The notes: generated by a model from the sequence alone, not told the origin. A DNA stretch of 64,000 bases from Heloderma charlesbogerti (GCA_026122225.1 JANEZZ010001905.1:124001-188000), one strand, 5' to 3'; positions 30,749-42,371 are shown, counted from the first letter of the stretch. Numbers and translations: made by a program.

Positions 30749-30988
30749 ATTTGTTGTTCAGTCGTTCAGTCGTGTCCGACTCTTCGTGACCCCATGGACC
30801 ACAGCACGCCAGGCCTTCCTGTCCTCCGCTCTCTCCCGGAGTGTGCTCAAGTCCATATTCATTGCATTGGTGATGCTATCTAGCCATCTTATCCTCTGCC
30901 GTCCCCTTCTCCTTTTGCCTTCAATCTTTCCCATCATCAGGGTCTTTTCCAGTGACTTTTCTCTTCGCATTCGGTGGCCAAAATACAT
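30749..30988 (-). mobile_element. BovB 3' end, 5'-truncated
   Basis: TTGTTCAGTCGTTCAGTCGTG at the 3' side through TTCTCTTCGCATTCGGTGGCC. Same strand as the neighbouring element but a separate insertion, since it includes coding sequence that the 328-base element lacks. The open frame 30758-31090 ends in the RTE C-terminal LDSITNAMNMDLSTLRE block. Confidence 0.9.
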
Positions 30989-31324
30989 GTAAACTGGATA
31001 CGTATATGACGGGTCTTTTTGATGTTGAACTCTGGGAGCAGAGGGACACCTATTACCCCCAAAGCTAAGGAAGTCAGAGACCACAGACAAGTTCCTTGAA
31101 AGCAGTTAATTGCTTATTAAATAAGAAGTAAAGTGAATTTAAACCATATATCAGGGGAATATAAGACATTAGAATCAAGAAGGTTAAAAGATAATGAACA
31201 TTTTAAACTGTGTTAAATTTATTTCTCGTTTGATTACCAGGACCCCTGTTTTTAGTCACACACACTGTTTTCATACAGTGAATTTGAATGGGTATTGCTG
31301 TATTATATAGTGAGATACATAGAA
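30989..31324. other. Unassigned AT-rich stretch
   Basis: No gene or repeat recognised. Confidence 0.4.
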
Positions 31325-31371
31325 GTGTGTGTATGTGTGTGTGTGTGTGTGTGTGCACGTGTGTGTGTGCA
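31325..31371. repeat. (GT)n microsatellite
   Basis: Alternating GT with GCAC interruptions. Confidence 0.95.
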
Positions 31372-31814
31372 CATGCTATGGCAATCTGGTACTTCAAAGA
31401 GAAATGAATTCAACAGTTTTAATTCAAGCTTTTGGCATCCTGTCAAGCAGAGGTCAAAATAAAAGCATGAATAAAACTAGCCCTTAAAGGTGCAAATGCC
31501 AGCCCAAAATACTGTGGAGAAAATAGAGCTCTGTCATTATGTGTGTTTCCCTAGCAAAGGTGTGTGTGTGTGTAGCTAATTATGGAGAGGGAGATGAGAA
31601 AAAGGAGGAGAGAGGGCTTCAGAGTGGTGTGTTTGATCCTGTATGATTTGAATGGGAAAGAAAACGGATTGGGTGATTGTAAGGGGATGGGGTGGAAAAT
31701 GGAAGGGTTTCTGAAGAAAGCAGAAGGAGGGGTTAAAAGACAACAGGACATTTCAAAGCCAAGGATTGTTCAGGCTTTGGGGAGGTAACGGGTATTGAGG
31801 GTGGCAGAGAGAAG
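31372..31814. other. Unassigned stretch
   Basis: No gene; short (GT)n at 31559-31572. Confidence 0.4.
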
Positions 31815-31885
31815 ATGGCTGGCTGGGGCATGCTGGGAGTTGAAGGACTTTTTTCTGTGTGCACATGCATAGGACTGCACCTTAA
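31815..31885. repeat. MITE-F half copy
   Basis: GGCTGGCTGGGGCATGCTGG followed by GCACATGCATAGGACTGC, the right half of 26334-26460. Confidence 0.7.
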
Positions 31886-32067
31886 ACAAAGCAAAATGGG
31901 CTTATAATATTTTTTCCCTTAAACAGGAAGGATAAACATCAACATAAAATACTTCCTGGTGGGCCCTTCTGTGGTTCTTGTCCTCAGGCAGAATCTTGAA
32001 TTTTGCAAGTGCTAACAGGGATGGGGAGATCCAAAAATGAAAGGTTCACCGGAAAGGTCCCGTAGAC

Positions 32068-32210
32068 CAGCTGCCCCCAGCCTGGTGCCCTGCAGATGTG
32101 TTGGGCCACAGCTCCCATTACCCCACCCAGCATAGTCAATGGCTGTGCTGTCTGGGGATGATGGGAGTTATAGTCCAAGACATCTGAAGGACATCGGTTG
32201 GGGACGGCTG
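32068..32210. mobile_element. MITE-B copy
   Basis: Ends CAGCTGCCCCCAGCCTGG and GGTTGGGGACGGCTG; flanks CCGTAGAC and CCATATGC share 5 of 8 bases. Confidence 0.75.
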
Positions 32211-34827
32211 CCATATGCTGTTCTGCCTGGGATGTGCTTGGCCTTAATTTTCCTGTGGAAGAGGGCGCCCGTCTCCCTTTTCCAAGATTGAATTAGAATC
32301 TCTCTTTTCAGATGCAGGCTATCTTTCCTCCAAGAAAAGAACTTTGCAACATTGGTTTTGGGTGCGGGAAACCCACCAAACTCAGTGCTCAGTTAAGAAG
32401 CTCGCTGGTTTGGGCAAGTCACTCTCCCAGCCTAGTCTACCTCACAAGAGTGTTCGTAAACTGAAAGTCTGCTTCGATCAAATCAGCATCTCCTAGCCTG
32501 AGCTCCCTCACATAGTTGTCATGTGACTGAGATGCTGTGCTGAGCTCCTTGGACAAAGGGTGGATGGATAACTTGGAAAACAGGTTGCATTCATCTATAG
32601 GAGCAAGTGGGTAGCACTGAATCCAGTGAGATCTAGAGCTTTTCTGCACAAGGCATTTATTGTGCACTCATCATTCGCTATTCATGGTTGTTCTTGAGAT
32701 GGCATTGTGACCCTCCAGGTTTGCCTCTGTTTCTAAACAGCACTTTTGGCATTTTTTTTTTAGAGGAAGAAAAATGCTGTATTATTTGTAAAAGCAAAAG
32801 AAAACACTTTCCCCACTTGTGTAATTGTGCTATTCTGCTATACCACAGTGCCACCGAGAGTTTATGTAGTAGAAAAGTAGGCAAGGAATTGCTCTTCATG
32901 TAATGATGGGATGTCAATTCTGCAACAAAACTGAAAGTAGATAACAATGAATTAACTGTCCCCTGTAGAAAAGCTCATAGAGGAAGTGAAATGTTATTAG
33001 TGCAAAATGGTATCTGCCATCCTAACAGGAGGTCCCAAGCCTTCTGCAGGAGCTGTGCTGGTGAACAGGAGCTTTTTTGGAACAAAAGGTCTCCAGGTGC
33101 AGCCTAGCTTGCCACGTGCTGGCTTTCCTGGTCTGACAATAAATGCCATTTTGAACCAACTAGTCATCTTCTTTTAATCTTGTGACCAGCTATGTGATTA
33201 ATCCAAAGCCCCAAACTCAGTGCTGGACAGAGATGCTGCTAAGATTGGACCAAAGACCTGCAGCCCAGTCCCCGCCGCCCCAGCCCACAATGACCACCCA
33301 GAGAGTGGCAGGTGATGAGGGCAGCAGAAGCAAACTCCGTTTTCATTCTCATGATCATCTTGGTGCTATGTTTTCACTGAGATTAACAGGCAAAACTGCA
33401 CATGGTCAGGGTGTTTGTTTTTGTTTCATAAATCAGAGATGGCAAACAGTTTTGTCATTGTCCTAATGTATCAGGAATGTAGAAGCAGTTGTGAAACAGG
33501 GAATGGTGGTTGGGGCAAGGAGACGACACACGTGAGTTGTGTGCTTTATAACTCCATAAGCTGCCAAAAGCCCCCCCCCCCAGATAAGAGTTTAAAATGC
33601 CCTAGCTGCACCACTGATACTGAATTCTAAATGTCTTTCAGCCAGGAGATCCAGTCTCTTTAGAGGGAGAGATTTCAAAAAGTCTGCCCTAAACTTGCCT
33701 CAAGGAATAATATTTCCATGGGGCTTGCAGCATAAGAGAGCTTTCCTTTCTCTGTGGACTGTGTCCCAATCAGATGTCCAGAGACTTTCCAGGTGGGCTT
33801 TCTTGGTGGGGCTGGAAGGGATTATTGGACGTTGCTTTTGCAGAGACGAGTTCTGTCCAGGAAGTGGACACCCTGAACAGGCGGGCCTCCTTCTCTACCT
33901 TCTCTGCATTCTTCTGACCTTGACTGGGCTCCCAGTGACTCTTTTGAGGACACATGGATGCATCAGAGCTGTGAGCAGAGGCCAGAGGGCCTGACTCAAT
34001 CTCTGCCCCCTGCCCCCAATCCCTGTAGCCCACCCATCAGTTACTGTTCCCTTTATAGAGGGATGTCAGTTGGGAGAAGGTCCTTAGAGGAACTGTCCAT
34101 GATTGTTACGCCAGCAAATGAGAGGAGGAGGAGGAGGAACTGGAAGCCCACAGGAGAGTTTTAATTATGACCTGCTGATGGGTTGTTGTCCTCCCACCCT
34201 CTTAAAAGAGGCACACGAGGGGTTCCTCCGCAGCTTGGAGCTCAGCCTTCCTCTGGAGTTCAACCTTTGTCTCCAGACATGGCACTCAGAAAGCATATCT
34301 GGAGAGAGAAGAGAAAGTCTGAAAAGTTGCTCAGGAGTTTGATATGACTCTACTTTCCCTCACATCTCCAGCATATGACCGCTGTAGCCAGCACCCAGGG
34401 TCAGCATGATTGGGCACCTGCTGAGGGCCCAAACGCCTGCAGGGGCCCACTGACAAGATACCCCAAACCTGCTCCTCCTCCTCACCCTTGTAACCTCCTT
34501 GTTCTCCTGCCCCTCGCTCTGGCCCAGACAGTGGTGGTGACGTGAAGATGGATCAGTAGATGCAGCTGCCTGTATCTCTCTACCAAGCAAGCAAGGACGT
34601 GGTCATGAGGAGGAGCGGAGCAGCAGCAGGTGACAGTATTGGTGAGAAAGTCGACGCGCTGAGGAAGCAGGGCCCACTGAGGGTGTCTTGCCCAAGGGCC
34701 CTCCAAAACCTGGAGCAGGCCCTGCATACTACTGAGTCTCCTGCCTTCTACTGAGGTGGCCCCTGGACCTCCTCTTCCTCCTCGTTCAGTACTTTCCACT
34801 CCTAGAAGGTCTCTAGGGCAAACTGCC
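32211..34827. other. Long unassigned stretch
   Basis: 2.6 kb without a gene or repeat I can name. Small runs only: A/T run at 32750-32762, C-run near 33571, (AGG)n at 34121-34137. Open frames (for example 34482-34799 minus) lack domain signals. Confidence 0.4.
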
Positions 34828-34905
34828 CCAACCTGGTGCCCTCCAGATGTGCTGGGTTATGGCTGGCAATCGCTGTTGGTTCAGGCTCAGGGCCAGGCTC
34901 CATCT
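34828..34905. repeat. MITE-B left half
   Basis: CTGCCCCAACCTGGTGCCC and CCAGATGTGCTGGGTTATGG match the left arm; right arm lost. Confidence 0.6.
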
Positions 34906-35295
34906 TACAGGAGCAGTGTGGTCCGTCTGGCATGCTCAGCCACGGGTGGGCAAGTTCTCCCTTAGCCAAAAGCAGCCCCGGGCCCCTTGATCCAGATCAG
35001 GACAATGGCAAAGGGAGAGGCATTTTTAACCCTTCCCCCCATGCCATTTCCTCACCAACGTCTTGCTCCTATTTGTAGCACTAACGTTTTTTGTTTGTTT
35101 TTTATGATCAGTAGCAACTTTGAAAGAGGGTGCAGTGCTCAGTGGGGAAATGGTTTGCATGAGGAAAAGGTTGAACCTTCATCTCACCATGGTGCAGACC
35201 CAATTCAGATACTCCCACCTGGGAGCTGTTTTTCCTGGAGAAATAACGTGGCCTGTGCTAAGCACACCAGAAGAAACACACTGATAACATAATGT
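34906..35295. other. Unassigned stretch
   Basis: No gene or repeat recognised. Confidence 0.4.
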
Positions 35296-36240
35296 GCAAT
35301 TTGGCAGTTAGATGTCTTTAAAAGGGATTAGACACATTCCTGGAGCAGAAGTCTATCATAGAATCATAGAACCATAGAAGAGTAGGGTTGGAAGGGGCCT
35401 ATAAGACCATCAGGTCCAACCCCCTGCTCAATGCAGGAATCCAAGTCAGAGCATCCCTGACAGATGGTTGTCCAGCCTCGTCTTGACACGCCTCCAGTGT
35501 GGGCGAGCCCACCACCTCCCTAGGGAATGGGTTCCATTGTCGTATTGCTCTAACAGTCAGGAAGCTTTTCCTGATGTTCAGCCAGAATCTGGCCTCCTGT
35601 AACTTGAGCCCATTATTCCGTGTCCTACACACTGGGATAATCAAGAAGAGATCCTGGCTTTCCCCTCTGAGACGACCTTCCAGGTTCTTGAAGAGTGGTA
35701 TCCTATCTCCCCTCAGTCTTCTCTTCTCAAGGCTAAACATGCCCAGTTCTTCAAGTCTCTCTTCATAGGGCTTTGTTTCCAGTCCCCTGATCATCTTCGT
35801 TGCCCTCCTCTGAACCCTCTCCAGCTTGTCTGCATCCTTCTTAAAGTGTGGTGCCCAGAACTGGACACAGTACTCCAGATGAGGCCTAACCAGTGCTGAG
35901 TAGAGGGGAACTAGTACTTCCCAGGATTTGGAAGCTGTGCTTCTATTAATGCAGCCCAAAAGACCATTGGCCTTTTTTGCAGCCACATCACACTGTTGCC
36001 TCATACTCAGCTTGTGATGGACAACAATTCCAAGATCCTTCTTGCTTGTAGTATTGTTGAGCCAAGTATCCCCCATCACTAAATAGAACCATCATGTTCC
36101 AAGGCAGTCTACCTCTATATTTTAGGGTGTGCGTGTGGTGCATTTGTGCTATGCTTATGGAATTTCCAGAAGCATCTGGCTATCCACTGTTGGAAGCAAG
36201 ATGCTGGATAGATGGACTCTGGATCTGATCTAACAGGGCT
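35296..36240 (+). mobile_element. LINE-A 3' end split by CR1
   Basis: The left part 35296-35355 (TTTAAAAGGGATTAGACAC, CTGGAGCAGAAGTCTATCA) and right part 36080-36240 (GGATGGACTCTGGATCTGATC-like end) belong to one LINE-A 3' end, with CR1 between them. Confidence 0.75.
35356..36078 (-). mobile_element. CR1 LINE copy nested in LINE-A
   Basis: 3' tail at 35356. A 226-codon minus-strand frame (35399-36079) is open from MMGDTWLNNTTSKKDLG through [15 protein letters not shown] to beyond the normal end. It covers only the RT part after the catalytic motifs. Its 5' truncation falls at GATGGGGGATAC, the same place as copy B. No frameshift at the GAGAGGG site that is broken in the 12 kb and 22 kb copies. 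Confidence 0.92.
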
Positions 36241-36272
36241 GCTCTCCCCACCAACTAGAGTAGGTGTGTTTC

Positions 36273-36293
36273 TGTGTGTGTGTGTGTGTGTGT
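36273..36293. repeat. (GT)n microsatellite
   Basis: Ten or so GT units. Confidence 0.9.
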
Positions 36294-36589
36294 CCAACAT
36301 CTTCACTGCTCACTTCATGGATGTGATAAAGTAGCCTGTTGTTTACAAACAAGCCTCAATAAACTTTTTAGTTTTTAAAGTTTTAAATTACCAGATTTCC
36401 AAATGGGATAACTCATCAGAATTGTACTGTCCGGTTCAAAGAACTGTGGCACTGGGATGAGGCTGGCAAAAGAAATGGCATTTTTGTTTGATGGGGTTTT
36501 GTGAGTGGGGTATTGGAAAGAACATTCACTTCTTGTGAAATCAGAAATCAGCAGTGCTAAAATATCAGAGAAAGGCTGCAATTAGTGAT
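36294..36589. other. Unassigned stretch
   Basis: No gene or repeat recognised. Confidence 0.4.
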
Positions 36590-36670
36590 GTCAAGCACAT
36601 TTGCTTGGATGCAGGTCCCATTGAACTCACCGGGATTTACTTCTGAGTGAACATAGAATGGGGTTGTAAC
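36590..36670. repeat. MITE-E copy, decayed
   Basis: GCAGGTCCCATTGAACTC and TTTACTTCTGAGTGAAC form the inner arms; outer ends are weak. Confidence 0.5.
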
Positions 36671-37074
36671 AGATGAAGAAAGTGACAATAATCCAGGAGT
36701 GTGATTTTTCTACAAACTATTTTTTTTTAGAAATACATTTTTATTGCTGTTTTATAAATTGCCTTTTGCTGATTTTAGCTGTTTGATTTGTTGCTTGGTT
36801 TTAAATTCATCTTGTACATGGGAAGCTTTGTTTGAATGCTGCCTTGCAGGCTCTGCCAGCATCATAATGCAGGACATAAATGTGTCAAATAGTCATAGTA
36901 ATTTCCCATTCCATCTTGTTCCTCTCTAAAAATTTCACGATTTCAGAATAGTTAGGAACAAGTTGGAAAAGGCAACGGGGGGCGGGGGAGGGAGGGGGAA
37001 GTAGCCCTGGAGGAAGTTCCCGTCCATGTGAAATCTACTGGGTGATGCTCAATGGAGTATCAGCTGCAGGAACA
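36671..37074. other. AT-rich stretch
   Basis: A T-rich part at 36720-36830 could be an old L2 tail. G-rich run at 36977-36999. No gene. Confidence 0.4.
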
Positions 37075-37330
37075 AACTGGGGTCTCTGTCCTCGGCCCAG
37101 CGATGCGAGGCGCGGAGGTTCGCCTAGGCTCGCCAATGGGCGTTTGGAGATAGCAGAGATCCGCGGATCCGCCTTCGCAGGCGTCCGCACCTTTAGAAAT
37201 GCTCTGCTGCCCTCTGGTGGCTCTGCAAGGGCGTGAGCGACAACGCCACCATTTGCCGCAAAAGCCGCCAGATGCCGCCGTGGGTTGTTGGTTCGACGCA
37301 GGCCCATCGGCCAGAGTGTTTTGTAGATAT
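37075..37330. other. Small CpG-dense patch
   Basis: CpGs are much denser here than in the surrounding kilobases. Overlapping open frames on the minus strand (37035-37391 and 37060-37461) are likely a result of composition. There is no clear exon. Confidence 0.5.
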
Positions 37331-37424
37331 GCTGGAGCCGCCTGGGAGCCATTAACAAGGCATGGGAATAAGAGTCCAACAGTGCGGACAAGCAACAAAA
37401 GGCAATGCTGAATTCTTAACCTTT

Positions 37425-37495
37425 GTAAACCGCCCAGAGAGCCTTGGTTATTGGGTGGCATGGAAATGTAATGAATGAGTGAAATGAAGTGAATG
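37425..37495 (+). mobile_element. L2 tail fragment
   Basis: TTGTAAACCGCCCAGAGAGC and TATTGGGTGGCATGG, ending in AATGAA repeats. Confidence 0.8.
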
Positions 37496-37905
37496 GCGGT
37501 CTAAATAGGCATGTATCTGGAGCACCAGCTTCGGATGCTAAGCAAACAAACAAACAGACATGGACACTATGCATAGCAGAGTGAGTTTTTGTAACAAACG
37601 GTCACCTGGAACCTTTTCCCAGTCCCCCAGAAATGCCGTCAGATTTGCTCATGCATCTTAGTTCCGTTCTGTAGCTTCTGGTCACACATCCAGTCTGGCT
37701 TAGATGCCACAATGAAGACATGATCTCTCTTGGCAGTGTCAGAGGCCCCTTTTTTGTCATATTTGCTTGAACCAATGTTGGATTTCCGTCCTTGAAGATG
37801 TGGGCAGGTTGCCTGGTTTTCTGAAGGCCTCCAAATGCTGCCTGGGCTGTTCTCCTCCCTGGCTTTGTGAAATTACCTGAGGGAGGCTGGGTCAGTTTGT
37901 TTGTA
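37496..37905. other. Unassigned stretch
   Basis: (CAAA)n at about 37540-37556; no gene. Confidence 0.4.
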
Positions 37906-38084
37906 TATTACATTTCATTTCATTTCTATTCTGCCCAATAGCCGAAGCTTTCCAGGTGGTTCATAACAATTAAACCATAAAATACAGACTGAGAAAATAT
38001 AATATAAAAGTTTAAAACTATAGTAAAACATAAAAATAAATACCGAAATAAAACCTAGCAGCAGTGCAAAGATTTAAAACAACA
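37906..38084 (-). mobile_element. L2 3' end, minus strand
   Basis: CATTTCATTTCTATTCTGCC, AATAGCCGAAGCTTTCC and ACCTAGCAGCAGTGCAAAG, as at 50750-50890. Confidence 0.82.
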
Positions 38085-38121
38085 GTGTGTGTGTGTGTGT
38101 GTGTGTATGTGTATACGTGTG

Positions 38122-38154
<33 letters not shown>
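38085..38154. repeat. Compound (GT)(TA)(GA) microsatellite
   Basis: GT units to 38122, TA to 38133, GA to 38154. Confidence 0.95.
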
Positions 38155-38155
<1 letters not shown>

Positions 38156-38642
38156 ATCAGTGCTTCCTTGGGCAGGGAAGATGTCCACTTTCTCTTTGGA
38201 AGGTGGCGATCAGACTTGTGCTGAACTAGAAACCCTCTTTTGCAGCTTTGCTGAGTATATGGCAGTTTAGAGTCTTGCTTTTCTTGGAAGGATGTTGGAG
38301 TATGCACTGGTTGAACGTCTCCAGAGTTTTCTACACGAGGCATCCTTTTTTGACACATTTACATCTGCCTTCAGGCCTGCTTATGGGATGGAGTATTCCT
38401 CCCTGTTGGCTCTCTTGGACCTCCCTGTGGCTCTTGACTCTGTGGAGTGTAATGGCTAGAGCATAGCTAATGGCTGAGCCTGGAATGGGCACTTTTGCTT
38501 TCACTTTGTGTGTGTGTGCGCGCGTGTGCATTCACGCATGTTTACAGAGTGAGAAGGTGCCCTCGTTCTTCAGGGATGCTTGTTCAGCAGTGTGGATGCT
38601 GTCATAACCACATTCACATTATACAGAGAGTTGCTCAAAATC
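38155..38642. other. Unassigned stretch
   Basis: Short (GT/GC)n at 38508-38526; no gene. Confidence 0.4.
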
Positions 38643-38835
38643 TGTAGGAGCTTGCCTTATATATGACATCAGACTGTTCATCCATCTAGCCCAGTATTCC
38701 CTGCTCTGACTGTCAGCAGCTCTCCTTCCCCGTTGTCTGCTACCTCACCCTTTAAAACAACAACAACAACAATGCCCTGGAGACTATAGGGGCTGAACCT
38801 GGGACCTTCTGCACACACAGCATGCGCACTTCCAC
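38643..38835 (-). mobile_element. tRNA-Ala-like SINE, minus strand
   Basis: CTTGCCTTATATATGACATC at the 3' side and the reversed B box GGGGCTGAACCTGGGACC. A (CAA)n run expands inside at 38757-38772. Confidence 0.7.
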
Positions 38836-38939
38836 CCAGAACTTGGAGTGCGGTGGTGCCATCAATATCCTGATGACAGCCAAGCCTGTCTTCCATTAGC
38901 TGAAGATCTGGAGCAGTGGTTTCCGCCACAGCGCTGAAG

Positions 38940-39340
38940 CTGTGCAGCTGAAGGCTAAGAAATTTGAAGCCAACCCCGGAGAAGGTGCAGGTGCTGCTGC
39001 TGGGAAATCTTCACATGCTCAGTGATGGGGCTCGCCTGCTTTGGGTGGTGTGCTGCTTGCTCCTTTATCTAGAGTGCATAGTCTGGCAGGGCCCACACAA
39101 AGGCCCCAGGGGGTGGCTGCTGCCCACCGTGCTTGTGTAGCCTTGCGGACATTCGGCCACTCTAATGTGCTACTTGTGGGACTGCCCTTGAAGGCCCTTC
39201 GGGCGCTTCAGCTCATGCAGCATGCCAGGGCAAGCAGCAGCAGGGGACAGGGCCCTATTCCCGTTGGCTGGATTGTGTCATGGCCGCGTTTCTCACCCCA
39301 CTAAGCGATCACATCCTGCGCTGGGCTGAGCGCGCCCTCC
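38940..39340 (+). mobile_element. L2 reverse-transcriptase remnant
   Basis: Translations show NPEKVQVLLLG (the region after YADD) and, further on, VGLPLKALRALQLMQHARA, both L2 RT landmarks. Many frameshifts; an old copy. Confidence 0.65.
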
Positions 39341-39387
39341 TAGCCAAGGAGGGGGATGTGATACATCACTTCTTGGCTTGGGTGAGC

Positions 39388-39773
39388 CTTGCCTTTAGGG
39401 TGGCCACTTACACATCACCAAAAAAGAGGACAAAAGAGGGCTCAGACTGCGTACAATTTGCAAGTGCTAAATTATATCTGTAGATGCAAATTTAGAAATA
39501 ATTATTATAATTTAAATAGAAATACAGTATGCCTTAACATAGTGTGGCAGATTGTGACTAGGTGACCTGCGTGCCTTGCTCAGTCTGCTGTCCAGGCGCT
39601 GTTGGGGGACAACTTCAAGGCCCTTTAGCTCTTCCTTCTGAGGGTTCTTTATCTTTAAACCAGTTTTGAGCTGGACAGCTGTTCAAACAGAGGATGCCTT
39701 CAAACCAGAGGACAGTCCTCTGGCAGCCCTTCAGAGGACTCTAAAAGAGGACACATGGCCTCCTACTTGCCTT
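39388..39773 (+). mobile_element. MITE-A copy with perfect 8-base target duplication
   Basis: Element 39396-39765 starts TAGGGTGGCCACTTAC and ends TGGCCTCCTA. Direct repeats CTTGCCTT at 39388-39395 and 39766-39773 are identical. TIR plus 8-base duplication point to hAT. No coding. Confidence 0.88.
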
Positions 39774-40146
39774 CCTTTGATCCTTAAAACAACAAAAAGC
39801 TTTTCCTGTAAACCATCAGACTTAACCAAAGCCCTTAACCATCTTTCTAGAACACTGGTAGGAACAGTGACACTCCCTCCATACGGTGCTGGGCAGATTG
39901 GAAGTGAGGTAGAGATTATATGACACTTGCCTAGCCCTGGCCACTAAAAACCAGGGAGGGCTTCTGCCCTGAAAGACAGCCAAGAAATATTTGTTGTTAC
40001 TGTTGTTGTTATTAACCATCCCAACAAGGAAGTCCTACAAGGCTGGTAGGTAATGCTCAAGCGTGGATCATCAAGAGCCTTCAGAGGAAGAGAATTCTGT
40101 GAGAACTCTGGCAAATGTTCTCTTCGTGCCCTTGTGGTTCAAGCCA
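39774..40146. other. Unassigned stretch
   Basis: (GTT)n near 39992-40012; no gene. Confidence 0.4.
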
Positions 40147-40372
40147 CACACATGTTGGGGCCATAGCTCTGTGACAGAGCACATGGTTTGCATGCCAAAA
40201 ATCCCGTGCTCGATCCCTGGCATCTTCAGTAATTGCAGGAGAGCTAGGAGAGACCTTTGGCTGAGAGAGACCTCAGGATGCTGCTGTCGGTGTTGTCTCA
40301 GAGGACCCCCTACTAGATGAGGCTAGAAGGGCTGATGGTCGGATACAGCAGAAGGCAGCTTCGCATGCGCAA
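40147..40372 (+). mobile_element. tRNA-Ala-like SINE
   Basis: GGGGCCATAGCTCTGTGACAG head, B box CGTGCTCGATCCC, GAAGGCAGCTTCGCATG end. Confidence 0.72.
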
Positions 40373-40859
40373 CCCAGAGGATGTCCTTAGCTGGACTTAA
40401 AACTCGGGAGTCATGCTGGCAGGACCAGCGTTTTCTTTATTATCAAGGACGCAGACATCGCCTGCCACCCCCTCCGCTCAGGCTTCCCTGTCCCCTCGGC
40501 ACTCAGCTGCAATCCTGGCACGAGCAGGGGGGACAGGAATTCCCCCAGCGACAATATATTGTTCCCTCTTGTAATGCAAAGTATTTGCGGGTGTCTTGGT
40601 CTGGAATGGGCCATGAGGACCCATTCGCTTTACAAAAGCCCTGCTCCTGGCAGAGAGGGAAAATGCTGGGACTGGTTGGTTGATATGGATCAACACCGCT
40701 GCCTGCAGTTCTGGGCTCTCCTTGGGGGCAGGGCAAGGGGGACTGTCAGGATGAGCCCCTGCACTTCAAAACTGACCGTGACACCATGGGACACAGCCAT
40801 GGAGAGAGTCTCTGCTGTGTTACGCATTTATTACATAGAATAAAGAGGAGATTCTCTAA
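40373..40859. other. Unassigned stretch
   Basis: No gene or repeat recognised. Confidence 0.4.
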
Positions 40860-40948
40860 ATGCTCTTCCCCAGTCTGGCACCCTCCAGACATGTTGGACT
40901 ACAACTCCCATCATCCTCAGCCAGCATGGCCATTGGGGAAGGCTGCTG
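40860..40948. mobile_element. MITE-B copy with internal deletion
   Basis: CTTCCCCAGTCTGGCACCC at the left joins directly to GGCCATTGGGGAAGGCTG. Flanks CTCTAAAT and CTGTAAAG match at 6 of 8 bases. Confidence 0.7.
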
Positions 40949-41182
40949 TAAAGCCTGGAGAGGGACAATGGGTTTGTTTATTGTTGGGTTCTCTGTGTTG
41001 CTGCTGCTGCAAGCTTTGTGGAAATAATTATATGATTTAATGGCGGGTGCCGTCTTGCAACTTTTCTAAGAGATGTGGATCTGTCCCCTCCTCTTGCAGT
41101 CAGAAGAAACATTGCATCAAAGTGACAGGGGATAGATGAGCCAGGAGGGATCAGAGGTAGAAGTGACAAGCTTGGGGGAAAA

Positions 41183-42040
41183 GTGAGGAGCAAAATGCAG
41201 CCCGGGGGAGAAGAGGTGAGGGACCTCTGTGCCTCTTTGGATGGCTTAGCAAGGCAGCTACGGAAGGCGGCCGGCCTCCCTGAGCGGCACTTGGCTCTGG
41301 TGCATGAAAAGGGAAATTACTTGGGAAGCTTCAAGGGTCTCTCACTTTCCCAGGGCAGCTTATCTACTGAGCCATCCTGCAGTACACAGGGAGCACGAGC
41401 TGCCTCTCTTGACGGTGCCGAACGCTTCAACGTGCCTTTTGCCAGGGAAAGCTATGAGCACAGCCCTGAGAGCTTAAATCTGGGTCAGAAGCATCTTCAG
41501 GCATGCAAAGTGGCAAAGGAGGGGATTTGTGGAACATCGTTTCAGCCCCTGCAAGCAGGTGGGCATAGTTTCCTTTGCAACCATGGAACCCCCATGGTTG
41601 GAGGTGCTGTACTGGTGAATACCGGCAGCTGGAGAGAAGCAACAAGTCAGGGCTGTCCTCATGGCCCGCTTCTAAGCCAATCCAGAACAAGAGTGGAGGG
41701 AATCTCAGCAGTTGGAAGGAAAAGACTTATTGAAATGAGCCCAGCTGGGTCCAGGTGCAAAATCCTTCTTCAGGGATGGATCTTCTCCTTGTTTAATGCT
41801 TTCACAGAGCAGAGCCTCTCTGGTGCCATTTTGACATGTCTCCAGCCAAGACTGAGAGCCAAAATTCCATGCGTTGGTTCCACACATCTGGTGACTGCAC
41901 TGGAACGACACACCCACCAAGGCAGAAGCCAGTTGCCTAAGACCGAATGCATGGAATCTTCACATTTGTGGGTCCCCCCACCACCAATGAGGTTGGTGAG
42001 TCTTATAGATCCCAGCTGCAACAATTTTGGTGCTCTCTAA
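41183..42040 (+). CDS. Long open reading frame of unknown origin
   Basis: 285 codons from ATG at 41183, with a second Met at codon 5. The first third contains GEEVRDLCASLDGLARQLRK, which could form an amphipathic helix; the rest has no domain, signal peptide or membrane segment I can see. A frame this long is unusual in the window outside LINEs and the CpG island. No polyA signal or splice sites were firmly placed, and no transposon match is seen. It may be an exon, a young lineage-specific gene, or chance. Confidence 0.3.
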   Translation: MRSKMQPGGEEVRDLCASLDGLARQLRKAAGLPERHLALVHEKGNYLGSFKGLSLSQGSLSTEPSCSTQGARAASLDGAERFNVPFARESYEHSPESLNLGQKHLQACKVAKEGICGTSFQPLQAGGHSFLCNHGTPMVGGAVLVNTGSWREATSQGCPHGPLLSQSRTRVEGISAVGRKRLIEMSPAGSRCKILLQGWIFSLFNAFTEQSLSGAILTCLQPRLRAKIPCVGSTHLVTALERHTHQGRSQLPKTECMESSHLWVPPPPMRLVSLIDPSCNNFGAL

Positions 42041-42371
42041 TTTGGAGAAATATCTGCTGTGATCCTGGATGTAAACAGACGCATGTTAATTAAGTTTTAG
42101 GGGAGAATTCCTGTCCTGATTGTTAATGGTTTAGCGCCAAGAAGTGCTCTCCCTCTCAGATGATGCAATGGACTTTTCCAGAGCCGGCCAATGGTAAGGT
42201 CCATTTCAGCAGAGAACAGATTCAGACAAAGTATCCTGCTGATTTATGTTGTCAAGTGGAATTAAAGGGAGAACAGCCCTCCTGAGGCTAAACTTGACAT
42301 TAAAAGCAATGCTCAGCAGGTAGAAGCCAACACAGAAGATGCCCCTTGCTGCCCATGACCGGAAACAGTTG
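42041..42371. other. Unassigned stretch
   Basis: No gene or repeat recognised. Confidence 0.4.

Noticed and set aside
31325..31371. Regulatory Z-DNA element
   Set aside because: (GT)n runs are frequent here and elsewhere; nothing links this one to a promoter.
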